NCBI GenBank assembly: GCA_902494875.1 | Contig: CABUUO010000018.1 | Coordinates: 1 to 18,781, forward strand | Direction of reading: 5' to 3' | Length of the DNA stretch: 18,781 nt | Origin: an uncultured Pseudomonadota bacterium | GTDB lineage: Bacteria > Pseudomonadota > Alphaproteobacteria > RF32 > CAG-239 | Shown here: in pieces, positions 12,421 to 18,781 of the stretch | Layout of the letters: each line of letters opens with the position of its first letter | Position numbering within the stretch: position 1 is the first letter of the stretch | Made by a program: the position numbers and the translations under genes | Notes under the pieces: generated by a model | Told to the model about the DNA's origin: nothing | What the model saw: the letters and a program-made list of their open reading frames with translations, nothing else | Databases searched by the model: none

Positions 12421-13140
12421 ATGCTGAATGCCATTAATGAAGAAATTGTACATGTAAACGGCCATCCCCGAAAGCTGGTGGTTTTTCTGCACGGCTATAT
12501 TGATAATGCCGATTATCTGGAACATACGATTCTTCCGATGATATCAAACATAGACAATGCCGCGGTTCATCTTCCCCAGGCACCGATCAGCTGTGAGATT
12601 CTCGATGACAAACGCCAGTGGTATTCTATGCACCGTTTTGATCCGGACGATGCCCGCAAAACGGTTCCGACCATGGAAGAATGTGTCCAAATCTACGACC
12701 ATATGGCTCAGGGTCTTGAGGAAGCGCGTTTTTATCTTGATGAATATATCGACGCCTGCCTCAATGAATATCAGCTTGAAGACAAGGATTTGTATTTGTG
12801 CGGTTTTTCTCAGGGAGCAATGCTGGCGCTTTATACGGCGTTGATGCGCGAAAACAAAATCGGCGGCTGTGTCAGCTTCAGCGGCATCATGGCTTCGTAC
12901 AGTTTTCTGATGAAGCACCACCGCAGTACGCCTGATGTTTTGCTTATGCATGGCAACAAGGACAATCTCGTCCGTTTTGAGGCTTTGGAATTTACCCGTC
13001 ATAATCTGGAACAGATCGGCAGCCGCGTATATACCTATATAGTAGACGGCGGCCAGCACCGAATTACGCCGGACGAGCTGGAACAGGCCGAACGTTTTAT
13101 CAACGGCAATGGCAATTTCAGAAAAAAGATTGCGGTATAA
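12421..13140 (+). CDS. Phospholipase/carboxylesterase-family alpha/beta hydrolase
   Basis: A 239-residue cytoplasmic hydrolase of the PLP/carboxylesterase family. The oxyanion region is VVFLHGYIDN (20-29). RQWYSM (65-70) matches a family motif. The nucleophile elbow is CGFSQGAMLA (127-136, Ser130). Asp181 (LLMHGNKDNLV) and His213 (DGGQHRI) complete the triad. All three catalytic residues are present. The likely activity is on carboxylic or thioester substrates; the physiological substrate cannot be read. There is no signal peptide. The gene stands alone, just downstream of the phage-like cluster, and its end overlaps the convergent binding-protein gene by 23 bp. The Shine-Dalgarno sequence (ACGGAAG) is moderate. 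Confidence 0.88.
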   Translation: MLNAINEEIVHVNGHPRKLVVFLHGYIDNADYLEHTILPMISNIDNAAVHLPQAPISCEILDDKRQWYSMHRFDPDDARKTVPTMEECVQIYDHMAQGLEEARFYLDEYIDACLNEYQLEDKDLYLCGFSQGAMLALYTALMRENKIGGCVSFSGIMASYSFLMKHHRSTPDVLLMHGNKDNLVRFEALEFTRHNLEQIGSRVYTYIVDGGQHRITPDELEQAERFINGNGNFRKKIAV

Positions 13141-14137
13141 TCAGCCCGCCGTCGTCAATCAGCTTGTTTTTTTCGCGATCAATGTTCAGGTCTGAAAGCG
13201 AACCGAGGTTGCGTTCGTAAATTTCGCCGTAGTTGCCGAGTTCGGTAATGGCGGTTTTGACCCAGCCCGGCTTCAGTTGAAACTTTTCCCACAATACCGG
13301 ATTAATTCCGAACAGATTGACGATGGAAGCGTCTTTGACGCCGATAAAAATGTCAATGTTTTTGGAAGTAATGCCTTTTTTCTCGGCCAGCGTGACGGCA
13401 TTGACCACCCATTTGACGATTGTGCGCAGAGTTTGATTGTCTTTGAGAACCTGAGCATAAACAGGTTTGTAGGCAATCACTTCCGGCAGCATAGTTATGT
13501 CCATGTATTCGTTGGCCATTTGCCGGTATATGCTTTTAAGGTAAATTTCGCTTCCGGTCAGAAGTTCGCACCGTTTAAGCAGAAAAGCCTCTTTGGCCGC
13601 GCGCGGATCCTTGAACATCAACGGTCTCAGCTCCAGACTGTATTTGTCGCTGTAGTCCTGCAGATTGTAAAAGTCTTCGGAATTGGTAACCGTGCAGACT
13701 TTTTTGCCTTTATAGGCTTCCATCGAATTGGCGCCGTCAATCTTCTGAGCCAGAAACATCTGACGTCCGTAATAAAGCAGCTGCGCCTGAGTCGCTTTGC
13801 TGCCGATGTCTCTTGTTGCGGTGGAAGGGGCGTCGCCGAGCATAATGTCTATTTTGTTGGAGGCGATAGCCTTGGCCGTGTCATAAGATTTTACGTCCAC
13901 CATTTCAAAGCGGTCTCCGCGTCCGAAAATCGCGGTGGAAAACAGCCGGCAGAAGTCGGCGTCAATGCCCCGCCAGTAGCCGGCTTCATCTTTGTAAGCA
14001 TAGGTCTTAGTCGTCAGATCGCTTCCGCAGCGCACCGTGCCGCGGGTGTTGATATAGCGCAGGCCGGCATCTGCCGCGGCGCACTCTTTGCCGAAAAAGA
14101 CCAGAGAAAGAACCAAAAACCATAATTTAAGTTTCAT
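13118..14137 (-). CDS. Amino-acid ABC transporter periplasmic binding protein (AapJ-like)
   Basis: A 339-residue exported solute-binding protein. The ATG at 14137 is chosen over a TTG at 14149; neither has a good Shine-Dalgarno sequence. The signal peptide is MKLKLWFLVLSLVFFGKECA with cleavage near the following AAADA. The mature protein begins LRYINTRGTVRCGSD and continues with GYWRGIDADFCRLFSTAIFG, the general L-amino-acid binding signature. Later motifs are KIDIMLGDAPSTATRDI, GKKVCTVTNSEDFYNLQDY and GNYGEIYERNLG near the end. It differs from classical AapJ at the ligand-binding stretch (GDAPSTAT in place of the RNTTWT-type motif), so its ligand is uncertain. No permease or ATPase gene is adjacent. 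Confidence 0.85.
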   Translation of the reverse strand: MKLKLWFLVLSLVFFGKECAAADAGLRYINTRGTVRCGSDLTTKTYAYKDEAGYWRGIDADFCRLFSTAIFGRGDRFEMVDVKSYDTAKAIASNKIDIMLGDAPSTATRDIGSKATQAQLLYYGRQMFLAQKIDGANSMEAYKGKKVCTVTNSEDFYNLQDYSDKYSLELRPLMFKDPRAAKEAFLLKRCELLTGSEIYLKSIYRQMANEYMDITMLPEVIAYKPVYAQVLKDNQTLRTIVKWVVNAVTLAEKKGITSKNIDIFIGVKDASIVNLFGINPVLWEKFQLKPGWVKTAITELGNYGEIYERNLGSLSDLNIDREKNKLIDDGGLIIPQSFF

Positions 14138-14199
14138 TTTATTAACCAATATGTGTTATAATCTTATCTGAAATGATTGTTACTATAGGACATATTTAA

Positions 14200-14868
14200 A
14201 TGAATTGTAAGAAATATTTGCAACTTATTATCGTCTGTTTGAGCCTTGCTTTTCCGCAGGCGGCCGGCGCTTCCGAAATCGGCGCTGCCGAGGCCCGTTC
14301 CTGGGCGCAGGATCGGGGCAACCTGCTGCTGACAACCTTTCAGGAGAAAAATCTGGCGGTAAAGTATAAAAAGCTGGACGAATTGTTTTTGAAATATGTC
14401 GATCTGGATTACATTTCCAAATTTGTCATCGGCAAGCACTGGCGCGAGATGACGTCTGAACAGCAGCGGCAGTATCAGTCTTTGTTCAAACGCTATGCGC
14501 TGGGGGTTTACAAAAGTTTTCCCCTGACGTTTGAAGAAGAAATCAAATTTGAAATTTTGAATGCCGACGTGCAGCCCGATTATACCGACGTTGCGGCGCA
14601 GATTGATCTCGGCCGCAATTTCAGCGATGCTTCCCAGCCGCCGAAAAAAATCAACGTCGTTTTCCGTCTGAAAAAAAACAACGGAATCAAACTGGTAGAT
14701 ATTAAGTTGGCTGAAAGCAGTCTGATTTTGTCTTACCGCAACCGTTTTTACCAGATGGTAGCTGATGCCGACGGCGACATGACCTGGTTTTTGGAAGATT
14801 TGGAAACGGTCACCGTTTCTACCGAGAAGACCAATCGGATGAAGTTGGAAAATGCCGAATATCAATGA
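14200..14868 (+). CDS. MlaC/Ttg2D-family phospholipid-binding protein
   Basis: A 222-residue periplasmic protein with signal peptide MNCKKYLQLIIVCLSLAF and probable cleavage after AAGA. The MlaC-type region holds FLKYVDLDYISKFVIGKHWR (63-82), EQQRQYQSLFKRYALGVYKS, and a later NVVFRLKKNNGIKLVDIKL. The family carries phospholipid between the outer-membrane MlaA complex and the inner-membrane MlaFEDB transporter, so a role in outer-membrane lipid asymmetry is expected. None of the other mla genes is next to it. A TATAAT at 14157-14162 without a good -35 may be its promoter; the divergent neighbour is the AapJ-like gene. It ends in a clean terminator. Confidence 0.85.
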   Translation: MNCKKYLQLIIVCLSLAFPQAAGASEIGAAEARSWAQDRGNLLLTTFQEKNLAVKYKKLDELFLKYVDLDYISKFVIGKHWREMTSEQQRQYQSLFKRYALGVYKSFPLTFEEEIKFEILNADVQPDYTDVAAQIDLGRNFSDASQPPKKINVVFRLKKNNGIKLVDIKLAESSLILSYRNRFYQMVADADGDMTWFLEDLETVTVSTEKTNRMKLENAEYQ

Positions 14869-14886
14869 TTTTCTGACAGAAATACC

Positions 14887-14913
14887 TTGAATTTATGACA
14901 ATAAGCTTATAAT
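14887..14913 (+). promoter_or_regulatory. Putative gltX promoter overlapping the mlaC terminator
   Basis: TTGAAT (14887-14892) and a perfect TATAAT (14908-14913) are 15 bp apart. The predicted start, near 14920, falls at the end of the terminator's 5' arm. A transcript from here cannot form the terminator, whereas one arriving from mlaC can. Confidence 0.5.
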
Positions 14914-14955
14914 ATCCACTTTAGTTTTTTTTGATACCGAAGTGGATATTTTTTT
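14911..14955 (+). terminator. Intrinsic terminator after mlaC
   Basis: AATATCCACTT (14911-14921) pairs perfectly with AAGTGGATATT (14940-14950) around an 18-nt loop and is followed by further Ts, making a seven-T run (14949-14955). It ends three bases before the gltX start codon. Confidence 0.8.
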
Positions 14956-14958
14956 AAG

Positions 14959-16281
14959 ATGAATGAAATTAAAGTTAGATTTGCGCCCAGCCCGACCGGC
15001 TTTATGCATATCGGCAACACCCGCACGGCTCTGTTCAACTGGCTGCTGGCCAAAAAGCTTGGCGGAAAGTTTATGCTGCGGATTGACGATACGGACAAGC
15101 TGCGCTCCAAGGACGAATACGAACGCGCCATTCGCGATGCACTGACCTGGCTCGGTCTGACCTGGAGCGAAGAGGCGCGCCAGTCGGCTCGTTTTGACCG
15201 CTATAATGCCGTGGTCGAAAAATTAAAGGCTGAAGGACGCATCTATGCCTGCTGGGAAACGGCCGAGGAGCTTGAGTTTATGCGCAAGCGTCTGTTGAAC
15301 AAAGGGCTGCCGCCGATTTATGACCGCAAATCGCTGCACCTGACCGCGCAGGAGATTGCCGCCTATAAGGCCGAAGGCCGCAAGCCGCATTATCGTTTTA
15401 AACTTCTTGACGGCGAAATAACCTGGAACGATTTGGTTCGGGGCGAAGTGAAATATGAAGCCAGGAACTTGAGCGATCCGATCGTCATTCGCGAGGACGG
15501 AAGCTTTTTATATCATTTGCCTTCGGTTATCGACGATGTCGATTTCGGCATAACCCATATCGTCCGGGGAGAAGACCATGTGACCAACACCGCCTCCCAG
15601 GTGCAGATGTTTGAGGCCCTCGGCGGAAAAGTGCCCGCTTTTGCCCATCTGCCGCTGTTGACCGGCAAAGAGGGAAAACTGTCCAAACGTTTGGGCAGTC
15701 TCGGCGTGCGCGAACTGCGCGAAGAAGGCGTTGAAGCCATGGCAATCAGCTCTTTTCTTGCCAAACTCGGAACCTCTGAAGCCATTGAACCGTTTTATGA
15801 TTTGAACGCGCTGGCGCTTTCTCTGGATTTGCGCAAAATCGGACGGGCACAGCCGAAGTTTGATGAAGAAGAATTAAAACTCTTCAATACCAGATTTGTG
15901 CGGACGGCGCCTTATGAATATGTAAAAGAACGTGTAAACGTTGATAAAATGTTTTGGAATGCGGTTCGGGGCAATTTGAATATCGTCGGCGACATCGGCG
16001 TTTGGGAAGAAATCTGCCGGCAGGAGTTGGAACCCGTGATAGAAGACAAGGAGCTCACCGACGCCGCCGCGGAACTGCTTCCGCCGGAACCCTGGAACGA
16101 GGAAACCTGGAACGCCTGGATAAACGAAATCAAAAGCAAAACCGGCAAAAAAGGCAAAGAGCTTTTTCATCCTGTCCGCAAAGCCCTGACCGCTAGGGAA
16201 AACGGCCCCGAGTTGAAAATCCTGCTGCCGCTGATGGGTAGAATTAAGGCCTATAACCGCCTGAAAGGCCTCAAAGCCTGA
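14959..16281 (+). CDS. gltX: Glutamyl-tRNA synthetase (GltX, HIGN-type paralogue)
   Basis: A 440-residue class I synthetase that joins glutamate to tRNA. The first signature is RFAPSPTGFMHIGNTRTALF (7-26), with HIGN as the HIGH element. RGEDH (203-207) and KLSKR (240-244, the KMSKS element) are intact, so the enzyme should be active. The C-terminal part is an anticodon-binding helical domain. The HIGN motif and length recall the second GluRS (GltX2) of alphaproteobacteria, which often coexists with a longer GltX1; whether this copy charges tRNA-Glu, tRNA-Gln or both cannot be told. The Shine-Dalgarno sequence is weak because the start adjoins the terminator T-run. cysS follows 57 bp later. 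Confidence 0.93.
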   Translation: MNEIKVRFAPSPTGFMHIGNTRTALFNWLLAKKLGGKFMLRIDDTDKLRSKDEYERAIRDALTWLGLTWSEEARQSARFDRYNAVVEKLKAEGRIYACWETAEELEFMRKRLLNKGLPPIYDRKSLHLTAQEIAAYKAEGRKPHYRFKLLDGEITWNDLVRGEVKYEARNLSDPIVIREDGSFLYHLPSVIDDVDFGITHIVRGEDHVTNTASQVQMFEALGGKVPAFAHLPLLTGKEGKLSKRLGSLGVRELREEGVEAMAISSFLAKLGTSEAIEPFYDLNALALSLDLRKIGRAQPKFDEEELKLFNTRFVRTAPYEYVKERVNVDKMFWNAVRGNLNIVGDIGVWEEICRQELEPVIEDKELTDAAAELLPPEPWNEETWNAWINEIKSKTGKKGKELFHPVRKALTARENGPELKILLPLMGRIKAYNRLKGLKA

Positions 16282-16338
16282 TATGGCCGTTCCGAGCCGA
16301 AGCGTTTCGGTATATTAATTTAACAAAGGAGAAAAAAC

Positions 16339-17715
16339 GTGGTAGACATATATTTGCACAATACTTTGAAACGTCGTAAAGAAAAATTCGTTCCCATCGA
16401 CTGTAACAATGTGCGTATGTATGTCTGCGGACCGACGGTTTATGACAAGGCTCATCTGGGCAATGGCAAAACGCCGGTTTCCTATGACGTTTTATTCCGT
16501 CTGCTGCGTCATGTTTACGGCGCGGAGCATGTCACTTATGTTTCCAACATTACTGACGTAGACGACAAGATTTTGAATAAACATAAACAGACCGGCAAAC
16601 CTATCCGGGAAATTACCGAAGAAACATACAACTGGTATATTGCCGATATGAAAAAACTGAACAATCTGGAACCGAACTATCGGCCGCGCGCCACGGATTA
16701 TATCGGCGATATGATAGAGCTGGTCAAGCGTCTGCTGGCAAACGGCCATGCTTATGAAGCGGCCGGACATGTTTTGTTTGACGTTGATTCCATGCCGGAT
16801 TACGGCTGTCTGTCCGGACGCTCAATGAAAGAAATGCTGGCCGGCGCCCGGGTAGAAGTTGCCGATTATAAGAAAAATCCTGCGGACTTCGTTCTCTGGA
16901 AGCCGTCCGATGCCGACGAACCCGGCTGGGACAGTCCCTGGGGATATGGCCGTCCGGGCTGGCATCTGGAATGCTCGGCGATGAGTTCCAAGCTGCTGGG
17001 CAACGATTTTGACATTCACGGCGGCGGTTCCGACCTGATTTTTCCGCACCACGAAAACGAATGTGCCCAGTCCTGCTGCGCTTTTGAGGGCACGCGGTTT
17101 GCGCATTACTGGGTTCACGCCGGTATGTTGATGGTTGACGGCGTTAAAATGTCAAAGTCTCTCGGCAATTTTTATACCTTGGACGAAGTGTTGGAAAAAG
17201 CGCCGGCCGAAGCGCTGCGCCTGCTGTTTCTGACTTCGCATTATCACCAGCCGTTTAACTTTACGTTTGAAGGACTGCAAACGGCCAAGCAAACACTGGA
17301 CAAGTTTTACAACGCTTTGCTGAAGGTCAGGGATATTGCGGCGGACAAAACCGAACCCGACGCCAGAGTGGTCGAGGCGCTGGCCGATGATTTGAACACG
17401 CCGCTGGCTCTGACTTATCTGCATGAAAACGTCAATAATTTGAACAAAGCGGAAACGGAAGCCGACCGGAAAAAATACAAGTCCGAACTTTTGGCCAACG
17501 CTTATCTGCTGGGACTGTTGTGGCAGGATCCCGAGGTTTGGTTCAAAGGCGATGCCGGCGGAGATGACGCGGAAATCGAAAAACTGATTGCCGCCCGAGC
17601 CGAAGCCAAAAAGAACAAAGATTGGGCTGTGGCCGATAAAATCCGCAATGACCTGAAAGAAAAAGGCATCGTTTTGGAAGACGGTCCCCAGGGCACCACC
17701 TGGAAAAGGATTTAG
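16339..17715 (+). CDS. cysS: Cysteinyl-tRNA synthetase
   Basis: The 458-residue class I enzyme that charges tRNA-Cys. It starts at GTG 16339 with an AAGGAG Shine-Dalgarno sequence. Zinc ligands are visible as Cys30 (VCGPTVYD), Cys212 (GWHLECSAMS), His237 (FPHHENE) and Glu241. The HIGH element is HLGN (39-42) and the KMSKS loop is intact at 270-274. The FDIHGGGSDLIFPHHENECA block (224-243) is a perfect family hallmark. The residues after HLGN (GKT) differ from the more common ARP, but the rest is normal. Length is standard. It may share a transcript with gltX; only a small hairpin without a T-run lies between them. Confidence 0.97.
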   Translation: MVDIYLHNTLKRRKEKFVPIDCNNVRMYVCGPTVYDKAHLGNGKTPVSYDVLFRLLRHVYGAEHVTYVSNITDVDDKILNKHKQTGKPIREITEETYNWYIADMKKLNNLEPNYRPRATDYIGDMIELVKRLLANGHAYEAAGHVLFDVDSMPDYGCLSGRSMKEMLAGARVEVADYKKNPADFVLWKPSDADEPGWDSPWGYGRPGWHLECSAMSSKLLGNDFDIHGGGSDLIFPHHENECAQSCCAFEGTRFAHYWVHAGMLMVDGVKMSKSLGNFYTLDEVLEKAPAEALRLLFLTSHYHQPFNFTFEGLQTAKQTLDKFYNALLKVRDIAADKTEPDARVVEALADDLNTPLALTYLHENVNNLNKAETEADRKKYKSELLANAYLLGLLWQDPEVWFKGDAGGDDAEIEKLIAARAEAKKNKDWAVADKIRNDLKEKGIVLEDGPQGTTWKRI

Positions 17716-17727
17716 TTAAGATTTTGA

Positions 17728-17757
17728 AACTCCCCGAAACATTCGGGGAGTTTTTTT
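17728..17757 (+). terminator. Terminator after cysS
   Basis: AACTCCCCGAA (17728-17738) and TTCGGGGAGTT (17742-17752) form a perfect 11-bp stem with a 3-nt loop, followed by a run of seven Ts (17751-17757). It begins 12 nt after the cysS stop. Confidence 0.92.
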
Positions 17758-17776
17758 ATTACCTTCCTACAGAAAA

Positions 17777-17888
17777 CTCCGAATAAACTCGGGGTGAATG
17801 TCAAGGTGTTGGAACAATACCGTTCCGCGCTGACAAGTGTGGGGAAAGCGTAAGGTTTGTAACTGTTTTAGAATCACGGGTTTACCCG
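17777..17888. other. Intergenic stretch with several hairpins; possible small RNA
   Basis: Three consecutive foldable elements lie between two terminators. CTCCGA/TCGGGG spans 17777-17794. A longer interrupted stem follows: TGTCA (17799-17803) with TGACA (17831-17835), enclosing GTGT/GCGC and GGAAC/GTTCC around AATACC. The last is CGGGT/ACCCG at 17877-17888. No open reading frame or tRNA is seen, and no clear promoter was found. The terminator at 17906 would end a plus-strand RNA. I do not recognise a known RNA family. Confidence 0.35.
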
Positions 17889-17905
17889 AGAATATCTATA
17901 TTTTT

Positions 17906-17944
17906 AAAAAGCTTCCCTGTATTTGATGAGAGGGAAGCTTTTTT
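17906..17944. terminator. Bidirectional terminator
   Basis: AAAAAGCTTCCCT (17906-17918) and AGGGAAGCTTTTT (17931-17943) form a perfect 13-bp stem with a 12-nt loop. Six Ts end the plus-strand version (17939-17944) and five Ts the minus-strand version. It certainly suits the minus-strand cysteine-rich gene ending at 17966. cysS already has its own terminator, so the plus-strand use may belong to a small RNA. Confidence 0.85.
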
Positions 17945-17965
17945 GATTAGTCTCCTTTCAGAAAA

Positions 17966-18781
17966 TTATTTTTTACAATAACTGTATGTAATCGTCACAT
18001 TCTCTCTTCCTGTCGGAATATTATAATAAAGCTCATAGTGATCGTCTTGATACTTTTCTTCCTTGGCAGGATATGGGTATGAACCACAGTATATATATGT
18101 ACCGGAAGGTATAGAAACCGGATTTGCCGAAATCCTCAACTCACCGCCGAGTTTGACTTTACCATCTTTGTTTGTCCATGAACTTGATGTGGTTACCCAT
18201 GCATAATTTTTGACTTCACCTCTATTGAAATTGACATTATATACGGATTCTCCGGGCTCTTTATAAACAGGCATATACCAGGGGCCATATCCTAAGTCAG
18301 GGGTTCCTGTCGGAAATTGATGGACAACAGTAATTGTACCTTCGGCTATTTCTTTGATACAAGAGTTGTTACTTAATACATACCCGGAGCTGCAAGAGTC
18401 GAGCTTATATTTAGTCCCGTTGGTGGAGCAGTTGGAAGCGGTGATGGTACATTTGCTGCAATTACCGTTGGCCGGGCATGAAGATAGTGTATAACCGGAA
18501 CAGTTTGTGGCATTGCAGTCTTTTTCACATTTACCGCTGCTCAAGTGATAGCCGGACTTACAGGAATCTAGCTTATATTTAGTCCCATTGGTAGAGCAGT
18601 TGGAAGCGGTGATGGTGCATTTGCTGCAATTACCGTTGGCCGGACATGAAGATAGTGTATAACCTGAACAGTTTGTGGCGTTGCAGTCTTTTTCGCAGCC
18701 GCTGTCTTTGGTGTGGTAACCCGAGATACAGGTCCAGCCGGTCTGAATCTGATGAGAACCTTCGCCGTCAACGCAGGTGGA
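17966..18781 (-). CDS. Cysteine-rich repeat protein, C-terminal part (open at right edge)
   Basis: The reading frame is open from the right edge to the TAA at 17966: 271 visible residues, with the true start outside the window. An internal TTG at 18544 is not a start. From the N-terminal side the protein shows a Cys-bearing stretch (STCVDGEGSHQIQTGWTCIS), two tandem 56-residue repeats with eight cysteines each, and a partial third unit (GYVLSNNSC). A distinct C-terminal domain of about 125 residues is rich in Tyr, Gly and Pro and ends ITYSYCKK. Such spacing of paired cysteines suggests a disulfide-stabilised exported or surface protein; export is inferred because the N-terminus is missing. 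No enzyme motif is visible. A terminator lies downstream. Confidence 0.8.
   Translation of the reverse strand, partial: STCVDGEGSHQIQTGWTCISGYHTKDSGCEKDCNATNCSGYTLSSCPANGNCSKCTITASNCSTNGTKYKLDSCKSGYHLSSGKCEKDCNATNCSGYTLSSCPANGNCSKCTITASNCSTNGTKYKLDSCSSGYVLSNNSCIKEIAEGTITVVHQFPTGTPDLGYGPWYMPVYKEPGESVYNVNFNRGEVKNYAWVTTSSSWTNKDGKVKLGGELRISANPVSIPSGTYIYCGSYPYPAKEEKYQDDHYELYYNIPTGRENVTITYSYCKK
18386..18721 (-). repeat. Two tandem 168-bp repeats within the cysteine-rich gene
   Basis: The copies span 18554-18721 and 18386-18553. Residues 9-54 of each 56-residue unit are identical, from CEKDCNATNC to KYKLDSC, and the differences sit at the unit ends (GYHTKDSG versus GYHLSSGK). At DNA level only scattered substitutions separate them, pointing to recent duplication or ongoing homogenisation. 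Each unit has eight cysteines at unit positions 9, 13, 18, 26, 32, 35, 42 and 54. Confidence 0.9.

Noticed and set aside
13277..14125. Forward open frame of 282 codons opposite the AapJ-like gene
   Set aside because: The minus strand encodes a coherent exported binding protein with signal peptide; the forward frame is its mirror.
16297..16310. Small hairpin between gltX and cysS as terminator
   Set aside because: It has a five-base-pair stem with no following T-run; readthrough from gltX to cysS is likely.
14959..17715. HIGN and HLGN as defects in the synthetase active sites
   Set aside because: These variants of HIGH are known in functional alphaproteobacterial GluRS and CysRS, and all other motifs are intact.
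18542..18544. TTG at 18544 as start of the cysteine-rich gene
   Set aside because: The same frame stays open to the right edge and contains another full repeat upstream, so this TTG is an internal leucine codon.
18568..18771. 67-codon minus-strand frame near the right edge
   Set aside because: It is an alternative frame of the cysteine-rich repeat gene.

Overview
The window reads as part of the chromosome of an alphaproteobacterium of moderate GC, probably host-associated. Evidence for this is an S24-type regulator with the alphaproteobacterial C-terminal RIVWAGQ signature, an AapJ-like amino-acid binding protein, a MlaC protein, a GluRS of the HIGN paralogue type and a CysRS with the HLGN variant of HIGH. 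The species cannot be named from the sequence. No rRNA, tRNA, CRISPR array, integrase or insertion sequence was found.

Left part (1-1292): the first codons of an exported protein run off the left edge on the minus strand. A small hypothetical gene and an XRE/S24-like regulator form a minus-strand pair. The regulator has lost both residues of the S24 Ser-Lys autocleavage dyad. Its start faces a divergent forward promoter, and an inverted repeat overlaps the -35 elements of both promoters.

Middle (1293-12320): a compact, all-forward cluster of short-tailed (T7/podovirus-type) particle genes. It begins with two small conserved genes, one possibly a regulator and one with permuted papain-like features. 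Next come a strong promoter and a terminator just ahead of the small terminase gene, then the large terminase, a membrane/coiled-coil protein, a SleB-type endolysin and a 3TM holin. After these come a small protein, portal, Bbp19-like protein, scaffold, major capsid, small capsid-associated protein, tail tubular proteins A and B, and two small end genes. Many genes are coupled by 4-bp ATGA/GTGA overlaps, and all reading frames are intact. No integrase, replication gene, RNA polymerase, internal core (gp15/gp16-like) or tail fibre gene is present. This fits a domesticated or strongly reduced podovirus element, with a gene-transfer-agent-like or tailocin-like particle as the exciting possibility. 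Several intrinsic terminators lie inside the cluster without clear promoters after them, which suggests readthrough or antitermination control.

Right part (12421-17757): ordinary chromosomal genes. These are a PLP/carboxylesterase-family hydrolase (+), an AapJ-like periplasmic binding protein (-, convergent), a MlaC-like phospholipid carrier (+), gltX (+) and cysS (+). The mlaC terminator overlaps the putative gltX promoter.

Far right (17758-18781): a short intergenic stretch with several possible RNA hairpins and a strong bidirectional terminator. Beyond it is the 3' part of a cysteine-rich protein (minus strand, open at the right edge) with two tandem 56-residue, 8-cysteine repeats and a different C-terminal domain.
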